DNA of 64,000 bases from positions 1,054,001-1,118,000 of the forward strand of contig NZ_CP159402.1 of NCBI RefSeq assembly GCF_040500525.1, in the 5' to 3' direction. A program made the translations under genes and the position numbers. Shown here piece after piece: positions 19,840 to 29,428 of the stretch (positions are counted from its first letter, which is position 1; every line of letters starts with the position of its first letter). This DNA is from Azospirillum formosense. Its GTDB lineage: Bacteria; Pseudomonadota; Alphaproteobacteria; Azospirillales; Azospirillaceae. The notes beneath the pieces were generated by a model that was not told the DNA's origin, searched no databases, and worked only from the letters and a program-made list of their open reading frames with translations.

Positions 19840-19892
19840 CAGAGAGACGAACGAAGTCCCTCGAACACACAAAAAAACGGGAGTTACGCACG

Positions 19893-20375
19893 ATGGACCA
19901 GCGGATCGCCGAACAGAACGCCGCTCAGAAGGCTGCCGACCAGCACACCATCGAGATCACCCTGGCGAAGACCGACGCCGACATCGCCGACAGCTACGCG
20001 GTGGTGAAGGAGCTGCGCACCCACATGACCGACGCCGACGCCTACGCCGCGCAGATCCGCCGCCAGATGGAGGACGGCTACAACATGGCCCTCCTGCGCA
20101 TCGACGGCGAAGTGGCCGGCTGCGGCGGCTTCCGCGTCCACGAGACGCTGTCGCGCGGTCGCTATATGTATGTTGAGGACCTCGTCACCTCGCCGAAGCA
20201 CCGTTCCTTCGGTCTGGGCGACAAGCTGTTCGATTGGCTGGCCGCCCAGGCCCGCGAAAAGGGCTGCGCCCAGATGGAAATCATCTCCGGCGTCCAGCGC
20301 GGCGACGCCCACCGTTTCTATCACCGCAAGCGGATGACGGTTAAGGCTTTCCAGCTCGTCCTGCCGCTCACCTGA
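19893..20375 (+). CDS. GNAT-family N-acetyltransferase
   Basis: 160-residue acetyl-CoA-dependent acetyltransferase. The core motif VEDLVTSPKHRSFGLGDKLFDWLAA (about 92-116) contains the R-x-x-G-x-G pyrophosphate loop. The C-terminus (FYHRKRMTVKAFQLVLPL) completes the fold. ATG at 19893 follows AACGGGAG. The first 20 residues are Gln/Ala-rich. Substrate unknown; being in the same regulon as an HDAC-fold deacetylase suggests a write/erase pair. Confidence 0.85.
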   Translation: MDQRIAEQNAAQKAADQHTIEITLAKTDADIADSYAVVKELRTHMTDADAYAAQIRRQMEDGYNMALLRIDGEVAGCGGFRVHETLSRGRYMYVEDLVTSPKHRSFGLGDKLFDWLAAQAREKGCAQMEIISGVQRGDAHRFYHRKRMTVKAFQLVLPLT

Positions 20376-20529
20376 TCCAGCGCTCCGGATGGACCCGCGA
20401 ACCGGGCGTCCGGACGGGCCGGGCGTCCGGTTTTCCATGCTCGAACTTTCGTTGGAAAACCCAGGATTCTCGCCCGATTCCGGATCATGTCCCTCCCTCG
20501 ACAGGGTCTATTTTGCCAGTTGACATCTG

Positions 20530-20549
20530 GTATCTGGTATACCAAACTC
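20530..20549. promoter_or_regulatory. GntR-type palindrome S4 before the PanE-like gene
   Basis: GTATCTGGTATACCAAACTC: perfect left half and centre; an extra half-site ATCTGG lies just before. It is 87 bases before the ATG at 20636. Confidence 0.7.
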
Positions 20550-20635
20550 CGTATTTGTTCGGTGTGCTGATTGATTGGGGTTACTGCAAAGGCTGCGCGG
20601 CGCGTGGCCGATAATTGGGGGAGAGGAAACGGGTT

Positions 20636-21661
20636 ATGAAGATCTGCATCTTTGGGTCCGGGGCCATCGGCGGGTATCTGGGTGTGCGTCTCCACCAGGC
20701 CGGCGCGGATGTCAGCCTCGTGGCGCGCGGCGCCCACCTCACGGCCATGCGTGAGAACGGCGTGAAGCTGATCGTCGGAGAGGAAGAAACGGTCGTCCAC
20801 CCCCGCTGCACCGACAACGCGGCGGAACTCGGCCCGCAGGACTACGTCATCATCGGTCTCAAGGCCCACTCCGTTCCCAGCGTCGTCAACGCCATCCAGC
20901 CGCTGCTCGGCAAGGACACCGCCGTGGTCACCGCGGTCAACGGCATCCCCTACTGGTACTTCTACAAGAACGGCGGCGAGTTCGAAGGTCGCGTGCTCGA
21001 CACCGTCGATCCCGGCGGAATCCAGTGGAACGGCCTGGGGCCGGAGCGCGCCATCGGCTGCGTCGTCTACCCCGCGACGGAAGTCGTCGAACCCGGCGTC
21101 ATTCAGCACATCTACGGCGACAAGTTCTCGCTGGGCGAGCCGGACGGCAGCCAGTCGGACCGTGTGAAGAAACTCAGCGCGGCCATGGAGGCCGGCGGCC
21201 TGCGCGCCCCGGTGCTCGACCGGATCCGCGACGAGATCTGGCTGAAGCTGTGGGGCAACCTCTGCTTCAACCCGATCAGCGCGCTCACCCACGCCACGCT
21301 GGACGTCATCTGCTCCGATCCGGAGACCCGCGCCGTCGCCAAGTCGATGATGCTGGAGGCCAAGGAGATCGGCGACCGTCTGGGCGTGCATTTCCGGGTG
21401 GATGTGGAGCGCCGCATCAACGGCGCCGGCGCCGTCGGTGCGCACAAGACCTCGATGCTCCAGGATCTGGAGCGCGGCCGTCCGATGGAGATCGACGCCC
21501 TGCTGTCGGTGGTCCAGGAGATGGGCCGCATGGTCGGCGTGGCGACCCCGACCATCGACGTGGTCCTGGCCCTCGTCCGCCAGCGCGGCGAGATCGCCGA
21601 CTGCTACACCCGCCCGCAGCGGGCGTCGTCCGAGGCCGCCCCCGCGGTCGCCGCCCAGTAG
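20636..21661 (+). CDS. PanE/ApbA-family reductase, candidate oxalyl-CoA reductase
   Basis: 341-residue NADPH-dependent ketopantoate-reductase-family protein. N-terminal GSGAIGGYLGVRL nucleotide loop, VNGIPYW (family Asn), the catalytic Lys in EIWLKLWGNLCFNP and the Glu in SMLQDLERGRPMEIDAL are kept. The classical reaction is 2-dehydropantoate to pantoate. In Methylobacterium extorquens a PanE homologue (PanE2) has been described as an oxalyl-CoA reductase making glyoxylate; with oxc, frc, gcl and pnt around it, that role is the better guess here. Shine-Dalgarno GGGGGAGAGG. Confidence 0.8.
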   Translation: MKICIFGSGAIGGYLGVRLHQAGADVSLVARGAHLTAMRENGVKLIVGEEETVVHPRCTDNAAELGPQDYVIIGLKAHSVPSVVNAIQPLLGKDTAVVTAVNGIPYWYFYKNGGEFEGRVLDTVDPGGIQWNGLGPERAIGCVVYPATEVVEPGVIQHIYGDKFSLGEPDGSQSDRVKKLSAAMEAGGLRAPVLDRIRDEIWLKLWGNLCFNPISALTHATLDVICSDPETRAVAKSMMLEAKEIGDRLGVHFRVDVERRINGAGAVGAHKTSMLQDLERGRPMEIDALLSVVQEMGRMVGVATPTIDVVLALVRQRGEIADCYTRPQRASSEAAPAVAAQ

Positions 21662-21760
21662 GGCGGACACCGTCCGGCCCCGCACACAGAAACCAACGCC
21701 CCCAACGACGAAGCGAAGCAACGCCGAGGGGCCGGACAATCGCTTCACAGGAGGAGCGTC

Positions 21761-22216
21761 ATGAGGGTTGAAGACATTCTCCGCCGGAAGGGGACGCGCA
21801 TCGGCACGGTGCGCATCAACGAAACCGTGGAAACGGCGTTGCGTCTTCTGAAGGCGGAAAACACCGGCGCGCTGGTGGTCAAGGACGTCTGCCGGACCGA
21901 GGGCAACACGGTCGTCGGGGTGATTTCGGAACGCGACATCGTGCGCAGCCTGACCGACCGCGGGCCGGGCATCCTGTCCCTGCCGGTCACGGCGGTGATG
22001 AGCCATCATCCCGTCTGCTGCGCGCCCGGCGATTCCGTCCGTCGCGTGCTCCAGCTGATGGACGAGCACACCATTCGCCACATCCCCGTTCTGGACGGCG
22101 CCTCGCTGGTCGGCGTGGTCAGCGTGCGCGATCTCATCAAGGCGCAGCTCGACGCGGCCCCGCCGGACGCCGAGCCGGCCGAGGTCGTCAGCTATCCCGT
22201 CGCCGCGGCCCAGTGA
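21761..22216 (+). CDS. Two-CBS-domain protein (CBS1)
   Basis: 151 residues, essentially only a CBS pair (about 8-70 and 78-135), which usually senses adenine nucleotides. Between the beta strands of CBS1 it has VVKDVCRTEGN, an unusual insert also present in CBS3 at 52880-53329, so the two are paralogues. GGAGGAGCGTC precedes the ATG. Lies between the PanE-like gene and pntAA. The 260-base gap after it holds no gene I can see. Confidence 0.85.
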   Translation: MRVEDILRRKGTRIGTVRINETVETALRLLKAENTGALVVKDVCRTEGNTVVGVISERDIVRSLTDRGPGILSLPVTAVMSHHPVCCAPGDSVRRVLQLMDEHTIRHIPVLDGASLVGVVSVRDLIKAQLDAAPPDAEPAEVVSYPVAAAQ

Positions 22217-22476
22217 CGGACGACGGCACCCTGGGCTGCAACGCCCGGGACAGCCTTCCCATGACGGCGGCGGTGATCCGGAGGCGGTCACCCGCATCCA
22301 TCCCGGGTGACCGCTCCGCCGCCCTGCGGTCCTGACGCCGGACCACGCCTCGTCGCTGGCCGGCACCGACATCATTCGAGAATTGACCGGCGGGCCGCCC
22401 GCCGAGGCCGCCCGCCGTCGAGGCCGGAGCGCTGACGCCTCGTCCTGCCGATTGCTTTGGGAGGCAATCAACAACC

Positions 22477-23667
22477 ATGAAAATCGCCATACCCAGGGAG
22501 CGGCGCGCGGGCGAGAATCGCGTCGCGGCGTCTCCGGAAACCGTCAAGAAGATCAAGGCTCTCGGTCTCGACGTCGTGGTCGAGACCGGGGCCGGTCTGG
22601 GCTCGAACCTGCCGGACCGGGTCTATCAGGACGCCGGCGCGGAGATCGCGCCGGACGCCGCGTCGGCGCTGGCCGACGCCGACATCGTGCTGAAGGTGCA
22701 GCGCCCGCTGCTGGCCGGGGAAGGGGACCTCGACGAGCTGGCGCTGCTCAAGCGCGGCGCGCTGCTGTTCGCCATCCTCAACCCCTACAACAGCCGCGAC
22801 CATGTGGCGGCCTACGCGGCGGCCGGGGTCAACGCGTTTGCCATGGAGTTCATGCCGCGCATCACCCGCGCCCAGGTCATGGACGTGCTGTCCTCGCAGG
22901 CCAACCTCGCCGGCTACAAGGCGGTGGTGGACGCCGCCAGCGAGTACGGCCGGGCCTACCCGATGATGATGACCGCGGCGGGCACGGTGCCGCCGGCGCG
23001 CGCCTTCATCATGGGCGTCGGCGTGGCCGGCCTGCAGGCGATCGCCACGGCCAAGCGGCTGGGCGCCATCGTCTCGGCGACCGACGTGCGTCCGGCGGTC
23101 AAGGAGCAGGTGCAGAGCCTCGGCGGCAGCTTCGTCGCGGTGGAGAACGACGAGTTCAAACAGGCCGAGACGGCGGGCGGCTACGCCAAGGAGATGTCCG
23201 ACGACTACAAGCGCCAGCAGGCGGCGCTGGTGGCCGAGCACATCAAGAAGCAGGACATCGTCATCACCACGGCGCTGATCCCCGGGCGCAAGGCGCCGAT
23301 CCTGGTGACGCGCGAGCATGTCGCCTCGATGAAGCCGGGCTCGGTGATCATCGATCTGGCGGTCGAGCAGGGCGGCAACGTCGAGGGCTCGGAGCTGGGC
23401 AAGGTCGTCATCACGGAGAACGGGGTGAAGATCGTCGGCCACGCCAACTACCCCAGCCGCATCGCCGAGAGCGCCTCGCTGCTCTACGCCAAGAACCTGC
23501 TCGCGCTGCTGCAGTCGCTGCACGACAAGGACCCCGAAGACAACACAAAGGGTCGCGTCACGCTCAACTGGGACGACGAGATCGTGAAGGCCATCGCGCT
23601 CACCCGCGATGGACAGGTCGTCCATCCCGCCTTCGCGGACGCGGTCCGCGAAGTCCAGACCGTCTGA
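22477..23667 (+). CDS. pntAA: NAD(P) transhydrogenase subunit alpha part 1
   Basis: NAD(H)-binding domain I of the proton-translocating transhydrogenase, 396 residues, as a separate subunit (Rhodospirillum-type three-gene form). Starts [23 protein letters not shown], with the Rossmann loop [18 protein letters not shown] near 183 and the mobile loop around YAKEMSDDY. Shine-Dalgarno TTGGGAGGC. First of three contiguous pnt genes; the enzyme uses the proton gradient to make NADPH from NADH. Confidence 0.96.
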   Translation: MKIAIPRERRAGENRVAASPETVKKIKALGLDVVVETGAGLGSNLPDRVYQDAGAEIAPDAASALADADIVLKVQRPLLAGEGDLDELALLKRGALLFAILNPYNSRDHVAAYAAAGVNAFAMEFMPRITRAQVMDVLSSQANLAGYKAVVDAASEYGRAYPMMMTAAGTVPPARAFIMGVGVAGLQAIATAKRLGAIVSATDVRPAVKEQVQSLGGSFVAVENDEFKQAETAGGYAKEMSDDYKRQQAALVAEHIKKQDIVITTALIPGRKAPILVTREHVASMKPGSVIIDLAVEQGGNVEGSELGKVVITENGVKIVGHANYPSRIAESASLLYAKNLLALLQSLHDKDPEDNTKGRVTLNWDDEIVKAIALTRDGQVVHPAFADAVREVQTV

Positions 23668-23680
23668 GGAGGCGGCTTCC

Positions 23681-24115
23681 ATGGAACATCCCGATCCCGC
23701 GAGCCAGATTGAGGCCTTCCGCCACTCGCTCCTCACCCTGACCAACCAGACGGCGGAGCTTCAGGTCCAGGTCGCCCAGATGACCCACGCAATGCCGATC
23801 CCGACCCCTGTCCTCGACGCGGCGAGCCACGGCAGCTTCTTCATCACCGGCCTGACGGTGTTCGTTCTGGCCTGCTTCGTGGGCTACTACGTGGTGTGGC
23901 GGGTGACGCCGGCGCTGCACTCGCCGCTGATGGCGGTGACCAACGCGGTGTCCTCGGTGATCATCGTCGGCGCCCTGATCGCCGCCGGCCCGGCCGGCTT
24001 CGGCTTCTCCAAGATCATGGGCTTCCTCGCCGTCATCCTGGCCAGCGTCAACATCTTCGGCGGCTTCCTGGTCACCCAGCGCATGCTGTCGATGTTCAAG
24101 AAGAAGGGCAAGTAA
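23681..24115 (+). CDS. pntAB: NAD(P) transhydrogenase subunit alpha part 2
   Basis: 144-residue membrane subunit (part of domain II) with about three or four transmembrane helices from residue 47 on. The N-terminal 45 residues are hydrophilic. Start at ATG 23681, 8 bases after GAGGAGGCGG. The stop is 2 bases before pntB. Confidence 0.92.
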   Translation: MEHPDPASQIEAFRHSLLTLTNQTAELQVQVAQMTHAMPIPTPVLDAASHGSFFITGLTVFVLACFVGYYVVWRVTPALHSPLMAVTNAVSSVIIVGALIAAGPAGFGFSKIMGFLAVILASVNIFGGFLVTQRMLSMFKKKGK

Positions 24116-24117
24116 CC

Positions 24118-25509
24118 ATGGAAAGCCTCTCCGCCCTTCTTTACCTCGTCGCCTCGGTCTGCTTCATCATGGCCCTGCGCGGCCTGTCCAGCCCGGAGAC
24201 CTCCCGCCAGGGCAACCTCTTCGGCATGGCCGGCATGACCATCGCCGTGCTGACCACGCTGGCCCTGCCCATCGTCCAGTCCTACTGGATGATCGTGCTC
24301 GGCATCGCCATCGGCGGCGGCATCGGCTACGTCATCGCCAAGAAGATCGAGATGACCGCCCTGCCGCAGCTCGTCGCCGCCTTCCACTCGCTGGTCGGTC
24401 TGGCCGCGGTGTTCGTGGCGCTGTCGGCCTTCTACTCGCCCGAGGCCTACGGCATCGGCGTGCCCGGCGCCATCGCCAAGGGCTCGCTGGTCGAGATGGC
24501 GCTGGGCACCGCCATCGGCGCCATCACCTTCACCGGCTCGATCGTCGCCTTCGCCAAGCTGCAGGGTCTGGTCACCGGCAAGCCGCTGGTCTTCCCCTTC
24601 CAGCACCACCTCAACGCCGGCCTCGGCATCCTCACCGTCCTCCTCATCGTCTGGCTGGTGCAGAGCAACGCCGACGCCCCGATGTGGCTGATCGTCGCCG
24701 TGTCGCTGGCGCTCGGTCTGCTGCTGATCCTGCCGATCGGCGGCGCCGACATGCCGGTGGTGATCTCGATGCTGAACAGCTACTCGGGCTGGGCGGCGGC
24801 GGGCATCGGCTTCACGCTGCAGAACAACCTGCTGATCGTCACGGGCGCGCTGGTCGGCTCGTCGGGCGCGATCCTGTCCTACATCATGTGCAAGGGCATG
24901 AACCGCTCGATCTTCAACGTCATCCTGGGCGGCTTCGGCGGCGACAGCGGGGCGGCGTCGGCGGCGGCCAGCGGCGAGCGCGGCACGGTCAAGGCCGGCT
25001 CGCCGGAGGACGCGGCCTACATCATGAAGAACGCCCAGTCGGTGATCATCGTCCCGGGCTACGGCATGGCGGTGGCCCAGGCCCAGCACGCGCTGCGCGA
25101 GATGGCCGACCTGCTGAAGAAGGAGGGCGTCGAGGTCAAGTACGCCATCCACCCGGTGGCGGGGCGCATGCCGGGGCACATGAACGTGCTGCTGGCCGAG
25201 GCCAACGTGCCCTACGACGAGGTGTTCGAGCTGGAGGACATCAACCGCGACTTCAGCACGGCGGACGTGGCCTTCGTGATCGGCGCCAACGACGTGACCA
25301 ACCCGGCGGCCAAGACCGATCCGCAGTCGCCGATCTACGGCATGCCGATCCTCGACGTCGAGAAGGCCAAGACGGTGTTCTTCATCAAGCGCGGCATGGC
25401 CGCCGGCTACGCCGGCGTCGAGAACGAGCTGTTCTTCCGCCCCAACACCATGATGCTCTTCGGCGACGCCAAGAAGGTCACCGAAGAGGTCGTGAAGGCC
25501 ACCGAGTGA
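24118..25509 (+). CDS. pntB: NAD(P) transhydrogenase subunit beta
   Basis: 463 residues: membrane part with about nine helices (1-260, containing AFHSLVGLAAVFV and GGADMPVVISMLNSYSGWAAA) and the NADP(H)-binding domain III (GYGMAVAQAQHALREM, HPVAGRMPGHMNVLLAEA, GANDVTNPAA). Immediately follows pntAB. Confidence 0.96.
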   Translation: MESLSALLYLVASVCFIMALRGLSSPETSRQGNLFGMAGMTIAVLTTLALPIVQSYWMIVLGIAIGGGIGYVIAKKIEMTALPQLVAAFHSLVGLAAVFVALSAFYSPEAYGIGVPGAIAKGSLVEMALGTAIGAITFTGSIVAFAKLQGLVTGKPLVFPFQHHLNAGLGILTVLLIVWLVQSNADAPMWLIVAVSLALGLLLILPIGGADMPVVISMLNSYSGWAAAGIGFTLQNNLLIVTGALVGSSGAILSYIMCKGMNRSIFNVILGGFGGDSGAASAAASGERGTVKAGSPEDAAYIMKNAQSVIIVPGYGMAVAQAQHALREMADLLKKEGVEVKYAIHPVAGRMPGHMNVLLAEANVPYDEVFELEDINRDFSTADVAFVIGANDVTNPAAKTDPQSPIYGMPILDVEKAKTVFFIKRGMAAGYAGVENELFFRPNTMMLFGDAKKVTEEVVKATE

Positions 25510-25524
25510 GACTCGGCTGAAAGG

Positions 25525-25564
25525 AAAAGCCCCTTCCCGGACGAACCGGGAAGGGGCTTTTTTG
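25525..25564. terminator. Terminator after pntB
   Basis: Stem AAAAGCCCCTTCCCGG / CCGGGAAGGGGCTTTT with loop ACGAA, followed by TT. The A-run on the left lets it also serve the convergent CBS-BON gene. Confidence 0.9.
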
Positions 25565-25584
25565 TTGCCGCATCGGCGGTCGGC

Positions 25585-26286
25585 TCAGAAGCCGACCGCG
25601 CCTTCGGCGACGTGGTCGATGATGGCCAGGTGATTCTCCACGCGGGTGACGCCGGGGGTGTTCTCGGCGGCGACCCGCAGGGCGTCGCGCTGCGCCTCGG
25701 TGCGCACGCTGCCCCAGAGATGCACCACGCCGTTGCGCACGACGATGTTGTCGCTGATCTCCGGCGCCCAGGGCTGCGCCCGCAGGGTCTCAAGAAGCCG
25801 GTCGCGCAGGACGCGGTCGTCCGCTGCGGGCGGGGTGACGTCCGGCGCGATGCTGGCCAGGACGTGCAGCAGGTTGGCGCGGCTGATGATGCCGACCAGC
25901 TTGCCGTTGCTCAGCACCGGGACGCGCTTGATGCGGTTGCCCTCCATCAGGCGGACCACCTCGTCGAGCGGGGTCTCCTCCGTGACGGAAATCAGCGATT
26001 CGGTCATCGCGTCGCGCACATGGCGGCCATGAGACTTGGTGTAGTCGGCGGCCTGGTTCGGCGCGCCCGCGAACATGGCGAGCCACCAGGAGGCCCGGCG
26101 CACCGTGCCGGTCTCCGCACGGCGCAGCAGGTCGCCCTCGCTGATGACGCCAAGCAGGCGCCCGTTCGAATCGCAGACGGGCAGGCCGCTGATCCGGTTC
26201 TCCAGCATGCGCTTCGCGGCTTCGGTCACCGTGGCGTCGGGACCGATGGTGACCACCTGACGGGTCATGATGTCCGCAGCTTTCAT
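25585..26286 (-). CDS. CBS-domain plus BON-domain protein (CBS2)
   Basis: 233 residues: CBS pair (1-60 and about 90-145: AADIMTRQVVTIGPDATV, VRDAMTESLISVTEETPLDEVVRLM) then a BON domain (about 155-225, ISDNIVVRNGVVHLWGSVRTEAQRDALR), an arrangement seen in predicted regulatory or membrane-associating proteins. Ribosome site ACGGAGGAAAGCC before the ATG. Divergent from gntR1 across a 542-base gap with four palindromic sites. Confidence 0.88.
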   Translation of the reverse strand: MKAADIMTRQVVTIGPDATVTEAAKRMLENRISGLPVCDSNGRLLGVISEGDLLRRAETGTVRRASWWLAMFAGAPNQAADYTKSHGRHVRDAMTESLISVTEETPLDEVVRLMEGNRIKRVPVLSNGKLVGIISRANLLHVLASIAPDVTPPAADDRVLRDRLLETLRAQPWAPEISDNIVVRNGVVHLWGSVRTEAQRDALRVAAENTPGVTRVENHLAIIDHVAEGAVGF

Positions 26287-26358
26287 GGCTTTCCTCCGTT
26301 TGCCTGATTCATTGACCCCGCCAACTTACACACACGCGAAGTGCGGTCAAACCGTCTG

Positions 26359-26378
26359 GTGTACGGTATACCAATTTG
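26359..26378. promoter_or_regulatory. GntR-type palindrome S5 before CBS-BON
   Basis: GTGTACGGTATACCAATTTG, centre GGTATACC intact, 73 bases upstream of the CBS-BON start on the minus strand. Confidence 0.6.
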
Positions 26379-26538
26379 CCGCAGGGCGAATGCCCCGGCG
26401 GGGCAAATTTTACAGGCGGGAAAAAAGAAGGCTCCGCTGGCAGGATGCCGCGGAGCCGTCAGGTGGGGGAATCTACAGGGAGGAATGCGTGTAGTTCCAA
26501 GGACGTTTGTACCCCCAGCGATCCGTTCCGGCCATAGT

Positions 26539-26558
26539 GGATTCGGTATACCAGTCAT
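26539..26558. promoter_or_regulatory. GntR-type palindrome S6 (CBS-BON/gntR1 gap)
   Basis: GGATTCGGTATACCAGTCAT, perfect eight-base centre GGTATACC. Its centre is 36 bases from that of S7, between three and four helical turns. Confidence 0.55.
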
Positions 26559-26574
26559 GCTCCATGTGGATATC

Positions 26575-26594
26575 GTATACGGTATGCCAAAAGG
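26575..26594. promoter_or_regulatory. GntR-type palindrome S7 (CBS-BON/gntR1 gap)
   Basis: GTATACGGTATGCCAAAAGG, a weaker match with one centre mismatch, as in S1. Confidence 0.5.
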
Positions 26595-26698
26595 TCCCCG
26601 AAAGCGCAGAATTGCTGGGCTGGAGCGCGGGAAAGCGCGCCTCGTCGTTCATCGAAGAAACAGTCCGCGAGCCGAACATATCCGCTTGTCATGAACTG

Positions 26699-26718
26699 GC
26701 ATCTGGTATACCGTATCA
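26699..26718. promoter_or_regulatory. GntR-type palindrome S8 before gntR1-oxc
   Basis: GCATCTGGTATACCGTATCA, 110 bases before the gntR1 start; likely controls gntR1, oxc and perhaps frc, including autoregulation. Confidence 0.65.
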
Positions 26719-26828
26719 CCAATCCAAGCCGCTTCCCTCTCCGGGGCAATGAAAGCGCGGCCCAAACCCCGTCAACCGGGGAAGTCCCGGATCATTCCGG
26801 GGACGGAGAGAGAGGGACGGGAACGCCA

Positions 26829-27518
26829 ATGCAGACGATGAGTTTCTCGGTCGCACCCCTCGATCAGGGGATGAGCTTCAAGGCCAAGGCCTACCAGGCG
26901 TTGCGCCAGGCCATCACCCAGATGGACATCTACGGCGGGCCGAGCGAGATCCGCCTCGACGAGCGCCAGCTCTGCGAGGCGCTGGGCGTCAGCCGCACCC
27001 CGGTGCGCGAGGCGATGGCGCTGCTGGAGCAGGAGGGCTTCATCCGCTCCATGCCCCGGCGCGGCATCTTCGTGGTGCGCAAGACCAAGGCGGAGATCAT
27101 CGAGATGATCACCGTCTGCGCGGCTCTGGAGGGCATGGCCGCCCGCCTCTTCGTCGAGCGCGCCGACGAGCGCGGCATGGCCGACCTGCACGAGACCTTC
27201 GACCGCTTCGCCGAAGGCGAGCTGGCCGATCACGTGCTGGAGTATTCCGACGCCAACGTCGCCTTCCACCAGTCGATCATCCAGGCCTCGGGCTGCACGC
27301 TCATCGCCGACCTGACCGACCGCTTCTTCATCCACATGCGGGCCATCCGCCGCGTCACCATGCGCCGCGGCGGCCGGGCCGAGACGTCCATCGTCGAGCA
27401 CCGCGACATCATCGACGCCCTGACCCGGCGCGACGCCGACCTGGCCGAGCGGCGGGTGCGCGAGCACACGCTGGGGCTGGCCCGCCATGTCGAACAGCAC
27501 TGCGATTTTCTCGATTGA
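26829..27518 (+). CDS. GntR/FCD-family transcriptional regulator (copy 1)
   Basis: 229 residues: winged helix (about 15-85, with [40 protein letters not shown]) and an all-helical FCD ligand domain (100-225, with metal-site His/Asp positions in [12 protein letters not shown] and VEHRDII). Ligand is probably an acid or CoA intermediate of oxalate metabolism (inference). 41 bases before oxc. A close paralogue is at 47626-48324; both end HVE(Q/K)HCDFL(D/E). Confidence 0.92.
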   Translation: MQTMSFSVAPLDQGMSFKAKAYQALRQAITQMDIYGGPSEIRLDERQLCEALGVSRTPVREAMALLEQEGFIRSMPRRGIFVVRKTKAEIIEMITVCAALEGMAARLFVERADERGMADLHETFDRFAEGELADHVLEYSDANVAFHQSIIQASGCTLIADLTDRFFIHMRAIRRVTMRRGGRAETSIVEHRDIIDALTRRDADLAERRVREHTLGLARHVEQHCDFLD

Positions 27519-27559
27519 CCGATCGTGATCCGAATAAGAGTCGGGGAGGAGTAACCCTT

Positions 27560-29317
27560 ATGTCAGCCGTCACAGTCCTCAACAACCAAGCCACGGCCGC
27601 CACCGATGCGGAACCGGCGCTGACGGATGGTTTCCAGCTCGTCATCGATGCCCTCAAGCTCAACGGCATCGAGAACCTCTACGTCGTGCCGGGCATCCCG
27701 ATTTCCGACCTGCTGCGCATGGCCCAGGGCGAGGGGCTGCGGGTCATCTCCTTCCGCCACGAGCAGAACGCCGGCAACGCCGCGGCGATCGCCGGCTTTC
27801 TGACCAAGAAGCCGGGCGTGTGCATGACCGTCTCGGCGCCGGGCTTCCTCAACGGCCTGACCGCGCTGGCCAACGCCACCACCAACTGCTTCCCGATGAT
27901 CCTGATCTCCGGTTCCTCGGAGCGCGAGATCGTCGACCTCCAGCAGGGCGACTACGAGGAGATGGACCAGCTGGCCATCGCCAAGCCGCTGTGCAAGGCG
28001 GCCTTCCGCGTGCTGCACGCCCAGGACATCGGCATCGCGGTGGCCCGGGCCATCCGCGCCGCGGTGTCGGGCCGTCCGGGCGGCGTCTACCTCGACCTGC
28101 CGGCCAAGCTGTTCTCGCAGGTGATGGACGCCGCCGAGGGTGCCCGCTCGCTGGTCAAGGTGGTCGACGCCGCGCCGGCGCAGCTGCCCTCGCCGGACTC
28201 GGTGGCGCGCGCGCTGGAGGTGCTGAAGGGCGCCAAGCGGCCGCTGATCATCCTGGGCAAGGGGGCGGCCTACGCCCAGGCCGACGAGGCGGTGCGCGAG
28301 CTGGTCGAGAAGAGCGGCATCCCGTTCCTGCCGATGAGCATGGCCAAGGGTCTGCTGCCCGACACCCACCCGCAGTCGGCGGGCGCGGCGCGCTCGATGG
28401 TTCTGAAGGACGCCGACGTGGTGGTGCTGGTGGGGGCGCGGCTGAACTGGCTGCTGTCGCACGGCAAGGGCAAGACGTGGGGCGAGCCGGGGTCGAAGAC
28501 CTTCATCCAGATCGACATCGAGCCGCGGGAGATGGACAGCAACGTGGCGATCGTGGCGCCGCTGGTCGGCGACATCGGGTCGTGCGTGTCGGCTCTGACG
28601 GCGGGCATGGCCAAGGGCTGGACGCCGCCGCCGGCGGAGTGGACGGGGGCCGTGGCGGCGCGCAAGGAGGCGAACATCGCCAAGATGGCGCCCAAGCTGA
28701 TGAGCAACGCCTCGCCGATGAACTTCCACGGCGCTCTGGGCGCGCTGCGCCGGGTGGTGCAGGAGCGTCCCGACGCGCTGCTGGTGAACGAGGGGGCCAA
28801 CACGCTGGACCTGGCGCGCGGGATCATCGACATGCACCAGCCGCGCAAGCGCCTGGACGTCGGGACCTGGGGCGTGATGGGCATCGGGATGGGCTTCGCG
28901 GTGGCGGCGGCTGTGGAGTCGGGCAAGCCGGTTCTGGCGGTGGAGGGCGACAGCGCCTTCGGCTTCTCGGGCATGGAGGTGGAGACGATCTGCCGCTACA
29001 ACCTGCCGGTGTGCATCGTGGTGTTCAACAACAACGGCATCTACAAGGGGACGGACGTGAACCCGACGGGCGGGTCGGACCCGTCGCCGATGGTCTTCGT
29101 GCCGGACTCGCGCTACGACAAGATGATGGAGGCCTTCGGCGGCGCTGGCGTCAACGTGACGACGCCGGACGAGCTGTACCGGGCGGTCAGCGCGGCGATG
29201 GACAGCGGCCGGCCGACGCTGATCAACGCGGTGATCGACCCCAACGCCGGGTCGGAGAGCGGCAACATCGGCAGCCTCAACCCCACCAGCGCCGTCCGCA
29301 AGGGGCCCAAGACCTGA
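27560..29317 (+). CDS. oxc: Oxalyl-CoA decarboxylase
   Basis: Thiamine-diphosphate enzyme that decarboxylates oxalyl-CoA to formyl-CoA. 585 residues. Three-domain ThDP fold: Glu68 in [13 protein letters not shown] activates the cofactor; [35 protein letters not shown] (about 465-500) binds ThDP and Mg. [15 protein letters not shown] is characteristic of Oxc. GGGGAGGAG lies 9 bases before the ATG. An oxc-frc hairpin follows. Confidence 0.95.
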   Translation: MSAVTVLNNQATAATDAEPALTDGFQLVIDALKLNGIENLYVVPGIPISDLLRMAQGEGLRVISFRHEQNAGNAAAIAGFLTKKPGVCMTVSAPGFLNGLTALANATTNCFPMILISGSSEREIVDLQQGDYEEMDQLAIAKPLCKAAFRVLHAQDIGIAVARAIRAAVSGRPGGVYLDLPAKLFSQVMDAAEGARSLVKVVDAAPAQLPSPDSVARALEVLKGAKRPLIILGKGAAYAQADEAVRELVEKSGIPFLPMSMAKGLLPDTHPQSAGAARSMVLKDADVVVLVGARLNWLLSHGKGKTWGEPGSKTFIQIDIEPREMDSNVAIVAPLVGDIGSCVSALTAGMAKGWTPPPAEWTGAVAARKEANIAKMAPKLMSNASPMNFHGALGALRRVVQERPDALLVNEGANTLDLARGIIDMHQPRKRLDVGTWGVMGIGMGFAVAAAVESGKPVLAVEGDSAFGFSGMEVETICRYNLPVCIVVFNNNGIYKGTDVNPTGGSDPSPMVFVPDSRYDKMMEAFGGAGVNVTTPDELYRAVSAAMDSGRPTLINAVIDPNAGSESGNIGSLNPTSAVRKGPKT

Positions 29318-29360
29318 CGGTCGAACGTTACTAAGGACGCCGGTTCTCCGGTTCCAGGCC

Positions 29361-29398
29361 GGGCGGCCCTGCCAGCGAGGGGCGGGGCCGCCCTTTTC
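29361..29398 (+). terminator. Hairpin between oxc and frc, likely attenuating terminator
   Basis: GGGCGGCC / GGCCGCCC stem with a GC-rich loop, then CTTTTC. It would lower or separate frc expression from oxc. Confidence 0.6.
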
Positions 29399-29428
29399 AA
29401 ACACAGAGCACCACCGGGAGGAACGACG

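Noticed and set aside
27515..27559. In-frame upstream extension of oxc
   Set aside because: The good ribosome site GGGGAGGAG lies inside it and the family begins after 27560.
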